The notes: generated from the sequence alone by a model not told the origin. A stretch of DNA of 64,000 bases from Micromonospora sp. MA102 (GCF_025460765.1 NZ_JAMWEG010000004.1:1-64000), one strand, 5' to 3'; counted from the stretch's first letter, positions 18,288 to 26,904 are shown. Numbers and translations: made by a program.

Positions 18288-19443
18288 CCGTGCCCATCGC
18301 GGTGCCCACCGGCGCGGTCGCGTAGACGGCCGGGCCGTGCTGGCCGTCCAGCGGGCGGGCCGGCACACCGGAGCGGCGGGCCACCTCCCGGACCGCCTTC
18401 ACCAGCGCCTCGGCGTGACCGTCCATGGCCGCCACCCGCAGCAGCGGCGGGAGCTGCCGGCCGCCGGGGAGCACCACGGCCGCGACGGTGTGCGAGGGGG
18501 CGGAGGTGGCGGTCACCGCGTCCACCAGCGCGCCCAGCGAGCCGTTGGGGCGGACCCGCAGCGCCAGGCAGCGCTGGGTCCAGCCGCCACCGCGCAGGCT
18601 CTCCCAGCTCTCCACCGGGGACTCGGGGGCCAGATCGAGGCCGGCGCCGGAGACCACCGCCGCGTGCAGCTCGTCGCGGCCGAGCACCCGGTGACCGAGG
18701 CCGGCGGCGTTGAGCGCCTTGCCGAGCCGGCCGATGCCGGCCGCGACCGTGCGGTGCACGCCGTGCATGCCGCCGCCCCGGCTCACCGTCTCGGCGCGCG
18801 CGTCGGTGACGGACAGGCGCAGCGCCACCCAGACCGTGCGGTGCGCCGCCGGGGGCGCGCCCGGCGCCGGGTACCAGACCAGGGTGTGCGAGACGACCTG
18901 GGTCTGGGTGACCGGCCCGGAAAAGTCGGCGAGCACGGCGAGCGCCCGGTCCACCATCGCCGCCTCGATCGACCCGGCCGGCGAGCCGGGCCGGCCGGTC
19001 AGCGCGACGGCGGCGAACCAGCCCCGGTCGTCCTGCCCGATGCCGAGCCGGGTGCCGCGCTCGGTCAGCTCGACGACGGACAGGTCCGGTGCGAGCGCGG
19101 CCAGCCGCGCGTCGCCGGCCGGCGCGGCGCCCCGGGCCCGGTCACGGCGGCGGCGCAGCCGGCGGCGGAGCATGAGGTCCTCGTACCACCAGCGGCCGCC
19201 GCGCCGGGCGAAGGCGGCCACCACGGCCAGCAGCGCCAGCGCGCCGACGGTGGCGAGCAGCCAGGTCGGGCCGCCGGTGGCGAACCAGACGGCGAGCGCG
19301 GCGCACTCCAGCACCACGAGCTGGCCGACGACGACCGGGCCGAGCCGGCCGCGCCGACGCCGGTCGGCCGGGGTGACCGGTCGGTCCGCCGGCACGGCGG
19401 GGGCGGTGGCCGTACGACCGGGTGGCGCCTGGACCTGGGTCAT
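18271..19443 (-). CDS. eccE: Type VII secretion protein EccE
   Basis: A 390-residue protein with two N-terminal membrane helices (about 36-56 and 62-80), an Arg-rich linker (LRRRLRRRRDRARG) and a cytoplasmic domain whose VVELTERGTRLGIGQDDRGWFAAVAL pattern is typical of EccE. EccE sits at the rim of the ESX membrane complex. The ATG at 19443 has AAGGGA upstream. It is convergent with eccD (17-base overlap) and divergent from eccB with 164 bases between, an interleaved order unlike the single-strand mycobacterial clusters. Confidence 0.9.
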   Translation of the reverse strand: MTQVQAPPGRTATAPAVPADRPVTPADRRRRGRLGPVVVGQLVVLECAALAVWFATGGPTWLLATVGALALLAVVAAFARRGGRWWYEDLMLRRRLRRRRDRARGAAPAGDARLAALAPDLSVVELTERGTRLGIGQDDRGWFAAVALTGRPGSPAGSIEAAMVDRALAVLADFSGPVTQTQVVSHTLVWYPAPGAPPAAHRTVWVALRLSVTDARAETVSRGGGMHGVHRTVAAGIGRLGKALNAAGLGHRVLGRDELHAAVVSGAGLDLAPESPVESWESLRGGGWTQRCLALRVRPNGSLGALVDAVTATSAPSHTVAAVVLPGGRQLPPLLRVAAMDGHAEALVKAVREVARRSGVPARPLDGQHGPAVYATAPVGTAMGTVTAEG

Positions 19444-19607
19444 CGGTGAGGGTCCCTTCTGGACATCCTGGGCATCCGCCGGTGCGGTGCGTCGCCGGGT
19501 GGCGGGCGGGGTCCCGGTGAACCGTCGACGGCCCCTTATCGTAGGGAAGCCCGCGGCGGAGTTCGGACCTGATCGCCGCGCGGACCCACCCCTGCCGGAG
19601 GTTAGTC

Positions 19608-21074
19608 ATGCGGACCCGCCGCGATCAGGTGCAGGCGTACCGCTTCGTCACCCGCCGGATCGTCTCGGCGCTGCTCTCCGGCGACCCGGAGACCAACGAC
19701 CTGCCGATGCGGCGGCTCGGCATGGCGGTGTTCGGCAGCGTCATCGCGGCCGCCGTCGTGCTGGGCGGCGCGGGCGCGTACGGGCAGTTCACCAGCAACT
19801 CCGCGCCGCTGGAGCCGAACACGCTGGTGATCGAGCGGGAGACCGGGGCGACCTACGTCTTCACCGACGACAAGGTGTTGCACCCGACGCTCAACTACGC
19901 CTCGGCCCGGCTCATCCTCAACGACGCCGGCGCGCCGGTCCGCACCATGTCCCAGGCCTCGATCAAGGATCGGCCGCGGGGCCGGGCGGTCGGCATCGTG
20001 GGCGCACCGGACGCCGTGCCGGACCGGAAGTCGCTGGTCGGCCTCCCCTGGTCGGTGTGCGACGTGCCCGACGCGAACGACCCGCAGCGCTCCACCACCC
20101 GGCTGGTGATCGACCGGCCGCTGCCCGGCGGCACCCCGCTCACCGACCAGGCGGTCCTGGTCAAGCTGAACGACGCGCGCTACCTGCTGACCGGCGGCGC
20201 GCGGCTGCGGGTGGTCGGCGACGAGCAGGCGCTGGTGGCGTTGAAGATGGCGGGGGCGGCCACCCTCACGGTCGGGCAGCAGTTGCTCAATGCCGTGCCG
20301 GTCGGCCCGGCGCTGCGCAAGCCGACCATCGACGGGGAGGGCAACCCCAGCGGGCTGACCGTCGGCGACCGTCCGGCCCGGGTGGGCCAGGTCTACCGGG
20401 CCGCCGGCCAGTACTACGTGCTGGCCAAGCAGGGCCTGGTGGCGATCCGCGAGGTGACGGCCCTGCTGCTGCTCGGCGGCGGCGGCCAGGTCACCGACAT
20501 CACGCCGGACCAGGCCGGCCAGCTTCTCACCGACCAGCGGCTGGAGGCCGAGGGCCTGCCGGACCGGCTGCCCACCCTGCACGAGGTCCGCGCCGGGCGG
20601 ACGGTGCTCTGCGCCACGTACCGCTCCGGGCCGGCCGGCCAGCCGACCACCACCCTGGAGGTCTTCGACCAGCCGCCGGTCGAGCTGACGGCGTCGACCG
20701 GGGTGGCGGCGCGGCAGAGCGACCGGGACGCGGTGCGGACCGCCGAGAGCGTGTTGCTGCCCGGCGGCAAGGGCGTGCTGGTGCAGGCCACCGCCGGGGA
20801 GACCGGGAAGGCCGCGGCCGGCGCGACGGTCTACCTGATCACCGCGCAGGGCGTCCGTTACCCGCTCGGCACCGCCTCCGGCGACGCGAAGAGCGCCCTG
20901 GGGTACGGCGACGTGACGCCGCTCGCGGTGCCCGCGTCCCTGCTGGCCCTGGTGCCGACCGGGCCGACCCTGGAGCGCGAGGACGCGATGAACCAGTTCG
21001 ATCCGGGTGCGGCGCCGAGCGGCGGCGCGACCTCCGGGCCGGACGACGACGCGGCCCCTGCGCAGGGCGGATGA
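19608..21074 (+). CDS. eccB: Type VII secretion protein EccB
   Basis: A 488-residue protein with a short cytoplasmic tail that begins RTRRDQVQAYRFVTRRIVSALL, a single membrane helix (about 37-58) and a large extracytoplasmic region of repeated domains. The opening motif is the EccB signature. Two Cys (in WSVCDV and TVLCATY) probably form the conserved disulfide. The C terminus is Gly/Ala/Asp-rich and disordered. A TATCGT box near 19537 could be its promoter. EccB contacts MycP and completes the ESX membrane core with EccC, EccD and EccE. Confidence 0.94.
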   Translation: MRTRRDQVQAYRFVTRRIVSALLSGDPETNDLPMRRLGMAVFGSVIAAAVVLGGAGAYGQFTSNSAPLEPNTLVIERETGATYVFTDDKVLHPTLNYASARLILNDAGAPVRTMSQASIKDRPRGRAVGIVGAPDAVPDRKSLVGLPWSVCDVPDANDPQRSTTRLVIDRPLPGGTPLTDQAVLVKLNDARYLLTGGARLRVVGDEQALVALKMAGAATLTVGQQLLNAVPVGPALRKPTIDGEGNPSGLTVGDRPARVGQVYRAAGQYYVLAKQGLVAIREVTALLLLGGGGQVTDITPDQAGQLLTDQRLEAEGLPDRLPTLHEVRAGRTVLCATYRSGPAGQPTTTLEVFDQPPVELTASTGVAARQSDRDAVRTAESVLLPGGKGVLVQATAGETGKAAAGATVYLITAQGVRYPLGTASGDAKSALGYGDVTPLAVPASLLALVPTGPTLEREDAMNQFDPGAAPSGGATSGPDDDAAPAQGG

Positions 21075-21191
21075 CCGCGACGGACACGGTCCGAAGTGGA
21101 TAGGGCTGAATGACGGGTCGCCCCGGCTGGCCCGGGTCGACTAACCTGAACGTGGCCAACGGTTCTCGACGATGACTACGGGGATGCAGCC

Positions 21192-21563
21192 ATGACCGGG
21201 CGCACGACAGTGGACGTACTGTCCTTGGAGGACTTCCACCAGCGGCTCGAGCGCCGGCTGAGCGAGGCGGAGTCGGTGTTGAAGAAGCTCAACACCGAGA
21301 TGCAGTGCCGGCCGCCGGCACTCGGCACGTTCACCGACGCCACCGACAACTCCCGTCGCTACTCCGAGACGCACCAGAGCTACGTCAACCACGTCGAGCG
21401 GTTGCGACGGGCGATCGTGGCCGCCCAGAAGGCCACCAAGACCATCATGACCAACTACCGGACGGCCGAGGCACGCAACGCCGCCGCCGCGGCCGACATC
21501 GTCGCCGCTCTCTCCGGGTTGACCGAGGCGATGAAGCCGAAGGGAGAGGATCCGCGTGTCTGA
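21192..21563 (+). CDS. Helical ESX-linked protein, partner of the next gene
   Basis: A 123-residue, highly charged alpha-helical protein with a heptad-like pattern (about 10-60) and a second long helix (about 65-115), i.e. WXG100-like size and fold, but no WXG. It has one Cys in MQCRPP. A TAACCT box lies 45 bases upstream and GGGG 8 bases before the ATG. Its end overlaps the next gene by 8 bases, so the pair is translationally coupled. It is likely the helical partner or chaperone of the WXG-containing protein; no named family recognised. Confidence 0.75.
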   Translation: MTGRTTVDVLSLEDFHQRLERRLSEAESVLKKLNTEMQCRPPALGTFTDATDNSRRYSETHQSYVNHVERLRRAIVAAQKATKTIMTNYRTAEARNAAAAADIVAALSGLTEAMKPKGEDPRV

Positions 21564-22827
21564 ATACACCCAGCGCTACGAGCACGTCAGCCACAAGGAG
21601 CTCTACCAGGGCGTCAACGCCGGTGACCCGAAGCAGGTCGACGGGCTCAGCGCCCAGTGGACGTCGATGAAGGGCACCCTCGACGACCTCAGCCGGGATC
21701 TGACCGCCGACCTGGACGCGCTGCTGAAGACCTGGACGGGCGACGCCGCCCGCGAGTTCCACCGCCGGCTCAACCTGGTCGCCGACTACTCCGGCAACCT
21801 GGCCGAGGGCATGACGGGCATCCGACAGGGGCTCGACATGATGGCCAGCGAGCTGCGCGCCGCCCAGGCGAAGGCGGAGAGCCCCGAGGAGACCGACGAC
21901 AACGACAAGCTGCTCTCCGGCGCCGGCAAGGGCTTCCTGGTCGGCGGTGTGCCGGGCGCGCTGGTCGGCGGCATCGTCGGCCACGAGCAGGACAAGGCCG
22001 AGCAGGAGAAGGCGCACCAGCGGATGGTGCAGGTCGTCGCCAAGCTGGCCGAGGGCTACGACTTCTCGGCCTACGGCCGGATCGTCGTGCCGGAGCCGCC
22101 GGACTCGGGGCTCCCGGGTCACGGCGACCCGACGGACCCGACGCTGAAGAGCGGCCCCTCGGTCGGCACGCCGTCGGCCGGGCCGGGCGTGGGCAGCTTC
22201 GGTCCCGCCGCGAACGGCACCGCGACCACCTCGGGCGTGCACCACACCGCCCCGGGCAGCGGCACGGTCGGCGGCACGACGGGCGGCGGTGATCCGACGG
22301 GCGGCCAGCCCGGCGCGGGCACGCCCGGCACCATCGGCGCGGGCAGCACGGTCGAGCCGACCGGCACCTCGCTCGCCGGTGCGGCCCCGCTGACCGCGAC
22401 CGGCCCGACCACCGGCCTGGCGGCGGGCCCCGGGCTCGGCGGCACCAACGCGACCCTGCCGACCGCCGGGGGCGGCGGCTCGCTCTACGGCATGCCGGGC
22501 GTACTGGGCGGCACCGGGTCGCTGGCCGGCTCGGGCGGCGGCTCGGCGACCTCCGGCCGGGTCGGCGGGATCGGCGCCGAGAGCCGCTCGGCCGCCGGCA
22601 CCGGCCGCCTGGCCTCCGGGCGCGGCGTGACGGTCGAGACGGAGAGCCGGTCCACCGGCAAGAGCGGCACGAGTGGGCGACCCGCCATGGCCGGCCGCAA
22701 CGGTGTACTGGGCGGGCGCGGCGGCGAGGACGACGAGTCCGAGGGCCGGCTGACCTGGCTGACCGAGGACGAGATGGTCTGGTCCGACGGCGAGGCGGCC
22801 CCGCCACCGGTGCTCGGCGGCAACTGA
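21556..22827 (+). CDS. WXG-domain protein with long disordered tail, putative ESX substrate
   Basis: A 423-residue protein. The N-terminal 115 residues form a helical hairpin with the turn LKTWTGDAAREF, a WXG motif. A glycine-rich hydrophobic stretch (about 125-142) is followed by a short helix and a Gly/Thr/Pro/Ser-rich disordered region (about 180-395). The last 30 residues are acidic and aromatic (TWLTEDEMVWSDGE). This layout fits a type VII exported protein. The GTG start lies inside the end of the preceding gene. The tail may be an EccC-recognised signal; that is inference. Confidence 0.8.
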   Translation: MSEYTQRYEHVSHKELYQGVNAGDPKQVDGLSAQWTSMKGTLDDLSRDLTADLDALLKTWTGDAAREFHRRLNLVADYSGNLAEGMTGIRQGLDMMASELRAAQAKAESPEETDDNDKLLSGAGKGFLVGGVPGALVGGIVGHEQDKAEQEKAHQRMVQVVAKLAEGYDFSAYGRIVVPEPPDSGLPGHGDPTDPTLKSGPSVGTPSAGPGVGSFGPAANGTATTSGVHHTAPGSGTVGGTTGGGDPTGGQPGAGTPGTIGAGSTVEPTGTSLAGAAPLTATGPTTGLAAGPGLGGTNATLPTAGGGGSLYGMPGVLGGTGSLAGSGGGSATSGRVGGIGAESRSAAGTGRLASGRGVTVETESRSTGKSGTSGRPAMAGRNGVLGGRGGEDDESEGRLTWLTEDEMVWSDGEAAPPPVLGGN

Positions 22828-22840
22828 CCGCAGGCTCACG

Positions 22841-22876
22841 ACGGCGCGGCGTCCCCACCGGGGCGCCGCGCCGTTT
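22841..22876 (+). terminator. Rho-independent-like terminator at the end of the ESX locus
   Basis: ACGGCGCGGCG pairs with CGCCGCGCCGT, and an inner CCCC/GGGG extends the stem; TTT follows. It sits 14 bases after the stop of the WXG-tail gene. Confidence 0.8.
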
Positions 22877-22990
22877 CGCGTCCGGCGCAGCGCCGAGCCG
22901 CCGGCGGGACCGGGTTCGTCCACAGCGAATGGTGGGACGGGTCACGTCGACCAGGAAGATCGTCGAGCTGCACGAGGCGGAGCTGACCGA

Positions 22991-22996
22991 TAGGTT
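22991..22996 (+). promoter_or_regulatory. Probable leaderless -10 box
   Basis: TAGGTT ends exactly 6 bases before the GTG at 23003. This spacing recurs at several genes in the window and supports the small gene that follows being real. Confidence 0.45.
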
Positions 22997-23002
22997 GAGA
23001 CG

Positions 23003-23419
23003 GTGCTGCCCGTAGCGTTCGCCTCGTCCCTCTGGACGGCCACGCTGCGCAGGATCGCCCGCACGGCGGTGACCGCGCTCGCGCTCATCGCCGGCCTCAC
23101 CGGCCCGGCCGCCATGCCGGCCGGCGACCACCTCCACCCGGCCGCGGCGGCCCGCCCGGCCACCGAGCTCCGGGTCGACGCTCCGGTCGCCGTTCCCGTC
23201 GACGTGGGCCCGGCCGTCCGTCCGGCCAGGGCGGCGGCGTCCGGCATCCGTTCCGTCGCCGACTCGCCCGTCCGGCACCCGCTCGCCGCACCGGCCCCGG
23301 CGGGGTCGCCGCACCGGGCCGGCGCCGACGCCCCCGCACCGGTGGTGGGCCCCGGCGTCGTGATCGTCCCCGAACCCGGCCGGGCCGCCATCGCCCGCCG
23401 CGGCCCGCCGCGCGCCTGA
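23003..23419 (+). CDS. Possible exported Ala/Pro-rich protein
   Basis: A 138-residue frame with a basic N terminus (LRRIARTA), a hydrophobic segment (about 20-38) that could be a signal peptide, and a low-complexity Ala/Pro/Val/Arg remainder with no recognised domain. Evidence that it is real: a TAGGTT box exactly 6 bases before the GTG, and no better gene in the interval. Against it: low-complexity composition is common in chance frames of such GC-rich DNA. Function unknown. Confidence 0.4.
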   Translation: MLPVAFASSLWTATLRRIARTAVTALALIAGLTGPAAMPAGDHLHPAAAARPATELRVDAPVAVPVDVGPAVRPARAAASGIRSVADSPVRHPLAAPAPAGSPHRAGADAPAPVVGPGVVIVPEPGRAAIARRGPPRA

Positions 23420-23545
23420 CCGCGCCGCGCCGGGAACGCCCGGGCGCCCCTCGACCGCGCCCCCGCCGCTCCCCGTCGCGTGCCGCCGCGACCCCCCGCC
23501 CGCCGACCGGGCCCCGACCGTTGACTCCGACCGTTCCACCACGAG

Positions 23546-24391
23546 GTGCTGGTGATGCAGACCGTCTTCTCCACCGTCCTGCCCGACGTTCCCCGAGCCG
23601 CCGTGATCTGGCTGGCCCTGCTCGCCGTGGCGGCGCTCGTGGTCGCCGCCCTGATCGTCCGGCCGAACCGGTTCCGGTCGGTGCTGGGCGACCGGATCAG
23701 CGAGGCCGCCCGGCCGAGCAGCATCGAGCTGGCCGAGCAGGCCCGCGAGCACGCCCGGGAGCAGTCCCGGTACGCGCAGGAGGTGGCGGTTGCCGCGTCG
23801 CGGGCGGCGGCGACCGCCGAGCGGCGCCGGACCGAGTGGCTGGCCGCGCAGGAGGAGGTCGAGGAGGCGTGGCAGGCGTACGAGGCGGCGGAGGAGGACG
23901 TCCGCCGGCTGGCCGCCGCCGCGGCGCTGCCGCTGCCCCGGACCGCCCGGACGCCCGCCGAGTACGTGGACCGGGAGCGCTGGCTGCACCGGGCCGCCCT
24001 GGACGCCCAGTGGCGCAAGGAGATCACCGTGCAGCAGCTCAGCGACATCCTCGGCCACCGGGGTTGGGATCCCAGCCGGCACCCGGTCGAGCAGGAGCTG
24101 CTGCTGCGTCGGCTGGTCCGGGACAACCTCCGGGCCCGGCAGGAGGCCGCGCGGGAGCGGGAGCAGGCCGCCTGGCGGGCCGCCGAGCTGGCCGCCGCGG
24201 CCGCGCGGAGCCTGCGTGACGAGGCGTTCGCGGCCACCCGACCGGTGACCGAGCCACGGCCGGCGCTGTCCATCGTGGACCTGACCGGTCCGGAGCCCAC
24301 CCGCGAGCTGCCGACCGCCACCCGGGCGGCCGAGACCACCCGCGAGCTGACCCCGGTGGCCCGGGGCCGGGCGGCCGTGCCGGCATACTGA
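23546..24391 (+). CDS. Membrane-anchored coiled-coil protein
   Basis: A 281-residue protein with one N-terminal membrane helix (about 18-38) followed by a long Ala/Glu/Arg-rich coiled coil (about 58-125), a second helical region (about 140-235) and a short tail. It contains WLAAQEEVEEAWQAYEAAEEDV-like heptads. No catalytic motif is visible. A second ATG three codons downstream is an alternative start. It stands alone between the ESX locus and a DUF1232 gene. A scaffold role at the membrane is a guess; the family was not recognised. Confidence 0.72.
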   Translation: MLVMQTVFSTVLPDVPRAAVIWLALLAVAALVVAALIVRPNRFRSVLGDRISEAARPSSIELAEQAREHAREQSRYAQEVAVAASRAAATAERRRTEWLAAQEEVEEAWQAYEAAEEDVRRLAAAAALPLPRTARTPAEYVDRERWLHRAALDAQWRKEITVQQLSDILGHRGWDPSRHPVEQELLLRRLVRDNLRARQEAAREREQAAWRAAELAAAAARSLRDEAFAATRPVTEPRPALSIVDLTGPEPTRELPTATRAAETTRELTPVARGRAAVPAY

Positions 24392-24420
24392 CGCGCCGGG
24401 CGGAGCTGGCCCGGCTCGGT

Positions 24421-24426
24421 TAGCGT
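24421..24426 (+). promoter_or_regulatory. Probable leaderless -10 box
   Basis: TAGCGT ends 6 bases before the GTG at 24433 and no Shine-Dalgarno sequence is present. Confidence 0.5.
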
Positions 24427-24432
24427 GACCTC

Positions 24433-24774
24433 GTGTCCCGTGAAGCCTGGGTACTTGTCGTGCTCGCCGCCGTCGCCGCGCTGGCGACGCTGGTCGGAGC
24501 GGTGCTGCTCGCCGTCCGGGTGGTCCGCACCCGCCGCATGCTGGGCGCGCTCGGGGTCGGCGGCAAGGTCGCCTTCTACGGCGCACTGATCTACACGATC
24601 CTGCCGGTGGACGTGCTCCCCGACCCGATCTACCTGGACGACATGGGCGTGCTGGCCGGGGCGCTCATCTACCTGGGCCGGCTGGCCGCGAAGCACCGGG
24701 CCGCGCAGCGCGCGCTGCCCGACCGGTCGGAATCCCCGCCGGGCACGGGCCGGCAGCACCGCCCCGTGCCATGA
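24433..24774 (+). CDS. DUF1232 (YkvA-like) membrane protein
   Basis: A 113-residue protein with an N-terminal membrane helix (about 5-27) and the DUF1232 core (about 42-85), recognisable by FYGALIYTILPVDVLPDPIY and a conserved Asp-Asp before the second hydrophobic stretch. The family is widespread, short and of unknown function. It begins at a GTG 6 bases after TAGCGT, so it is probably leaderless. A disordered, Pro-rich tail follows the domain. Confidence 0.85.
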   Translation: MSREAWVLVVLAAVAALATLVGAVLLAVRVVRTRRMLGALGVGGKVAFYGALIYTILPVDVLPDPIYLDDMGVLAGALIYLGRLAAKHRAAQRALPDRSESPPGTGRQHRPVP

Positions 24775-24824
24775 TCGGCGCGGGGCCGGCGGTCGGCCCC
24801 GCATCAGGGCAGCGAGGACGGCAC

Positions 24825-25247
24825 ATGGCGGGCGACCACCGGCTGGACCCACACGACGAGCGGGTCGCCCGGTTCTTCCGGGACCGGCATCTCGCCACCC
24901 TGACCACCCTGCGCGCGGACGGCACACCGCACGTCGTACCCGTGGGGGTCACCTTCGACGCGGACGCCGGCCTGGCGCGCGTGATCACCTCGGGCGCCTC
25001 GGCCAAGGCCCGGCACGTCGCCGCGGCCGGCGCGGCGGGCACCCCCGTGGCGGTCTGCCATCTCGACGGCCGCTGGTGGCTCACCGTGGAGGGCCGGGCG
25101 GTGCTGCGCCGGGACCCGGAGTCGGTGGCCGAGGCCGAGCGGCGGTACGCCGCCCGCTACCGCACCCCGCGTCCGAATCCGCAGCGGGTGGTCATCGAGA
25201 TCGCCGTGACCCGCCTCCTCGGCAGCCTTCCCACCGGCACCGCCTAA
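24825..25247 (+). CDS. Split-barrel FMN/F420-binding oxidoreductase (PNPOx-like)
   Basis: A 140-residue protein of the pyridoxamine 5'-phosphate oxidase-like split-barrel superfamily: RHLATLTTLRADGTPHVVPVG is the signature strand pair, and a later ITSGASAKARHV stretch fits cofactor binding. In actinobacteria such short members often use F420; the cofactor cannot be fixed from sequence. The ATG at 24825 is chosen because GAGGA lies 6 bases upstream; a start 18 codons earlier would overlap the DUF1232 gene. Substrate unknown. Confidence 0.82.
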   Translation: MAGDHRLDPHDERVARFFRDRHLATLTTLRADGTPHVVPVGVTFDADAGLARVITSGASAKARHVAAAGAAGTPVAVCHLDGRWWLTVEGRAVLRRDPESVAEAERRYAARYRTPRPNPQRVVIEIAVTRLLGSLPTGTA

Positions 25248-25472
25248 CCCGGGCGTCACGGCACCGGCAGCCCGTTCGCGCCCGGTGTCCGGTTCCCCCG
25301 TGACGGGGACCACCTGCGGAAATCGGGGCACGCACCGGCCCGTTGCACCTCCCGTACGAGCGATACGAGCGAGCGGGCGACGGGCCCGCCCGCCCCCGGT
25401 GAGCGAGCGGGGCCGCGCCCTAAAAGCGCACCGAGATCCCCGAGAGCACGCCGAGCGCCACTCCCGGTGCCG

Positions 25473-25493
25473 CGTCTCCGCACCCCGGAGACG
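25473..25493 (+). promoter_or_regulatory. Hairpin in the leader of the C39-like protease gene
   Basis: A perfect 8-bp stem, CGTCTCCG with CGGAGACG, and a 5-base loop, 24 bases before the ATG at 25518. The surrounding 270-base leader has other GC-rich folds but no riboswitch class I can name. It may affect mRNA stability or start-site access. Confidence 0.4.
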
Positions 25494-25517
25494 TCAACCC
25501 CCGAATGGAGCTTCGAC

Positions 25518-26138
25518 ATGAACTCGATCTTCCGTAAGAGCATGCTGTCCGTCGCCGGTCTGGTGATGTGCGGCGGAACCGTCGTGGGTCCGGCCGTCGC
25601 GGCGCAGGCCGCCCCGTCGTCCGCCCTCAAGGGCAAGGGCGAGCGCAGCGCCGGCTACGAGTACGAGGCGCAGCCGAACTTCTTCTACTGCGGCCCGGCC
25701 TCGACCCGGATCGCGCTGTCGGCCGAGGGCAAGGAGGTCAGCCAGGACGAGCTGGCCGCCAAGCTGGGCACCACCGAGAACGGCACCGACTCGGCCATCG
25801 ACATCACCCGGGTGCTCAACGAGTACACCGGTGGCAAGTACCGGACCACCGAGATCCGGGACGACGTGGCCACCAGGGAGCAGGTCGAGCGCCTGCGGGC
25901 CGACGTGAAGGCCGCCGTCGACCAGGACCGGCCGGTCGTCGCGAACATCCTGGGCGGCGCCCTGGACATCGACGGCGTGGAGCACAACTACCCCGGCCAC
26001 TACCTGACCGTGGTGGAGTACAAGGACGACGGCAACACGGTGCTGATCGCCGACCCGGCCAGCCCGAACGAGCCGACGTACTGGATGGACGTGACCGAGC
26101 TGGCCAACTGGATCGCCGGCCGCGGTTACAGCTCCTGA
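25518..26138 (+). CDS. Secreted C39-like cysteine protease family protein
   Basis: A 206-residue exported protein: signal peptide about 1-32 (cleavage near AQAAPSS), then a papain-like C39 fold. The likely catalytic set is Cys58 (NFFYCGPAS), His161 (YPGHYLTVVEY) and Asp179 (IADPAS). In C39-type peptidases attached to transporters this fold cuts leader peptides; free secreted versions like this one are common in actinobacteria and their substrates are unknown. The ATG at 25518 has GGAG 8 bases upstream. It stands as a single unit bounded by a terminator. Confidence 0.85.
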   Translation: MNSIFRKSMLSVAGLVMCGGTVVGPAVAAQAAPSSALKGKGERSAGYEYEAQPNFFYCGPASTRIALSAEGKEVSQDELAAKLGTTENGTDSAIDITRVLNEYTGGKYRTTEIRDDVATREQVERLRADVKAAVDQDRPVVANILGGALDIDGVEHNYPGHYLTVVEYKDDGNTVLIADPASPNEPTYWMDVTELANWIAGRGYSS

Positions 26139-26150
26139 CCGAACCGAGCG

Positions 26151-26185
26151 AGGGCCGGTCTCCCCGAGCGGGAGGCCGGCCCTTT
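26151..26185 (+). terminator. Terminator after the C39-like protease gene
   Basis: AGGGCCGG pairs with CCGGCCCT, with an inner CTCCC/GGGAG extension and TTT right after the stem. It starts 13 bases beyond the stop codon. Confidence 0.8.
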
Positions 26186-26212
26186 GCGTCCCCGAACCCC
26201 GGACGGCCCCGC

Positions 26213-26218
26213 TAGAGT
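26213..26218 (+). promoter_or_regulatory. Probable leaderless -10 box
   Basis: TAGAGT ends 6 bases before the GTG of the HAD hydrolase gene at 26225, with no Shine-Dalgarno sequence. Confidence 0.5.
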
Positions 26219-26224
26219 CTGACC

Positions 26225-26896
26225 GTGCCGCGACCGGTGATCTTCGACCTGTTCCACACCCTGGTGCCCGGTGGTGACCCCGAGCGGGACCGGGTGGTCG
26301 GTGAGATGGCGCTGATGGTGGGGGTGGAGCCGGCCGCGCTGGTCGAGGCGTACCACGCCACGTGGCGGGACCGGATGACCGGTTGGGACGCCGCGGAGAC
26401 CGTACGCGTCCTGGCCCGGCGGCTCGGCGGCGCGCCCACCGAGGAGCAGGTGGCCCGGGCGGCGGCACACCGGCGCGCACTGGCCCGGTGGCTGCTGGCC
26501 GGCGTCCCGCCGTCGACCGTCGCGGTGCTGGACGCGCTGCGTGCCGACGGCCACCCGATCGGGCTGGTCAGCAACGCCACCGCGGAGACCGCCGAGGCGT
26601 GGCCGTCGACCGAGGTGGCCCGCCGGTTCGACGTGGCGGTCTTCTCCTGCGACGTGGGCCTGGCGAAGCCCGACCCGGCGATCTACCGGCTGGCGGCCGA
26701 ACGCCTCGGCGTCGGGCCGGCCGACTGCGTCTTCGTCGGTGACGGCGCCGACGGCGAGCTGGCCGGAGCGGCGGCGGTCGGCATGACGGTGGTGCGGACC
26801 ACCGAGCACAACGACAGCGACCCGAGCTGGGCCGGCCCGGCCCTCACCGCGCTCGGCGAGCTGCCCGACCTGCTGCGCGAGCCGGCCGGGCGCTGA
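26225..26896 (+). CDS. HAD-superfamily hydrolase
   Basis: A 223-residue haloacid-dehalogenase-type phosphatase with the four motifs: FDLFHTL (Asp8 nucleophile; the usual second Asp is His here, as in haloacid-dehalogenase and some other non-canonical members), VSNAT, a Lys in GLAKPDP, and VGDGADGE. The helical cap lies between about 20 and 95. The missing second Asp argues against a standard phosphomonoesterase mechanism, so it may be a dehalogenase-like or another variant. GTG start fits a leaderless promoter. No operon partner; substrate unknown. Confidence 0.87.
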   Translation: MPRPVIFDLFHTLVPGGDPERDRVVGEMALMVGVEPAALVEAYHATWRDRMTGWDAAETVRVLARRLGGAPTEEQVARAAAHRRALARWLLAGVPPSTVAVLDALRADGHPIGLVSNATAETAEAWPSTEVARRFDVAVFSCDVGLAKPDPAIYRLAAERLGVGPADCVFVGDGADGELAGAAAVGMTVVRTTEHNDSDPSWAGPALTALGELPDLLREPAGR

Positions 26897-26904
26897 CCCG
26901 CAGA

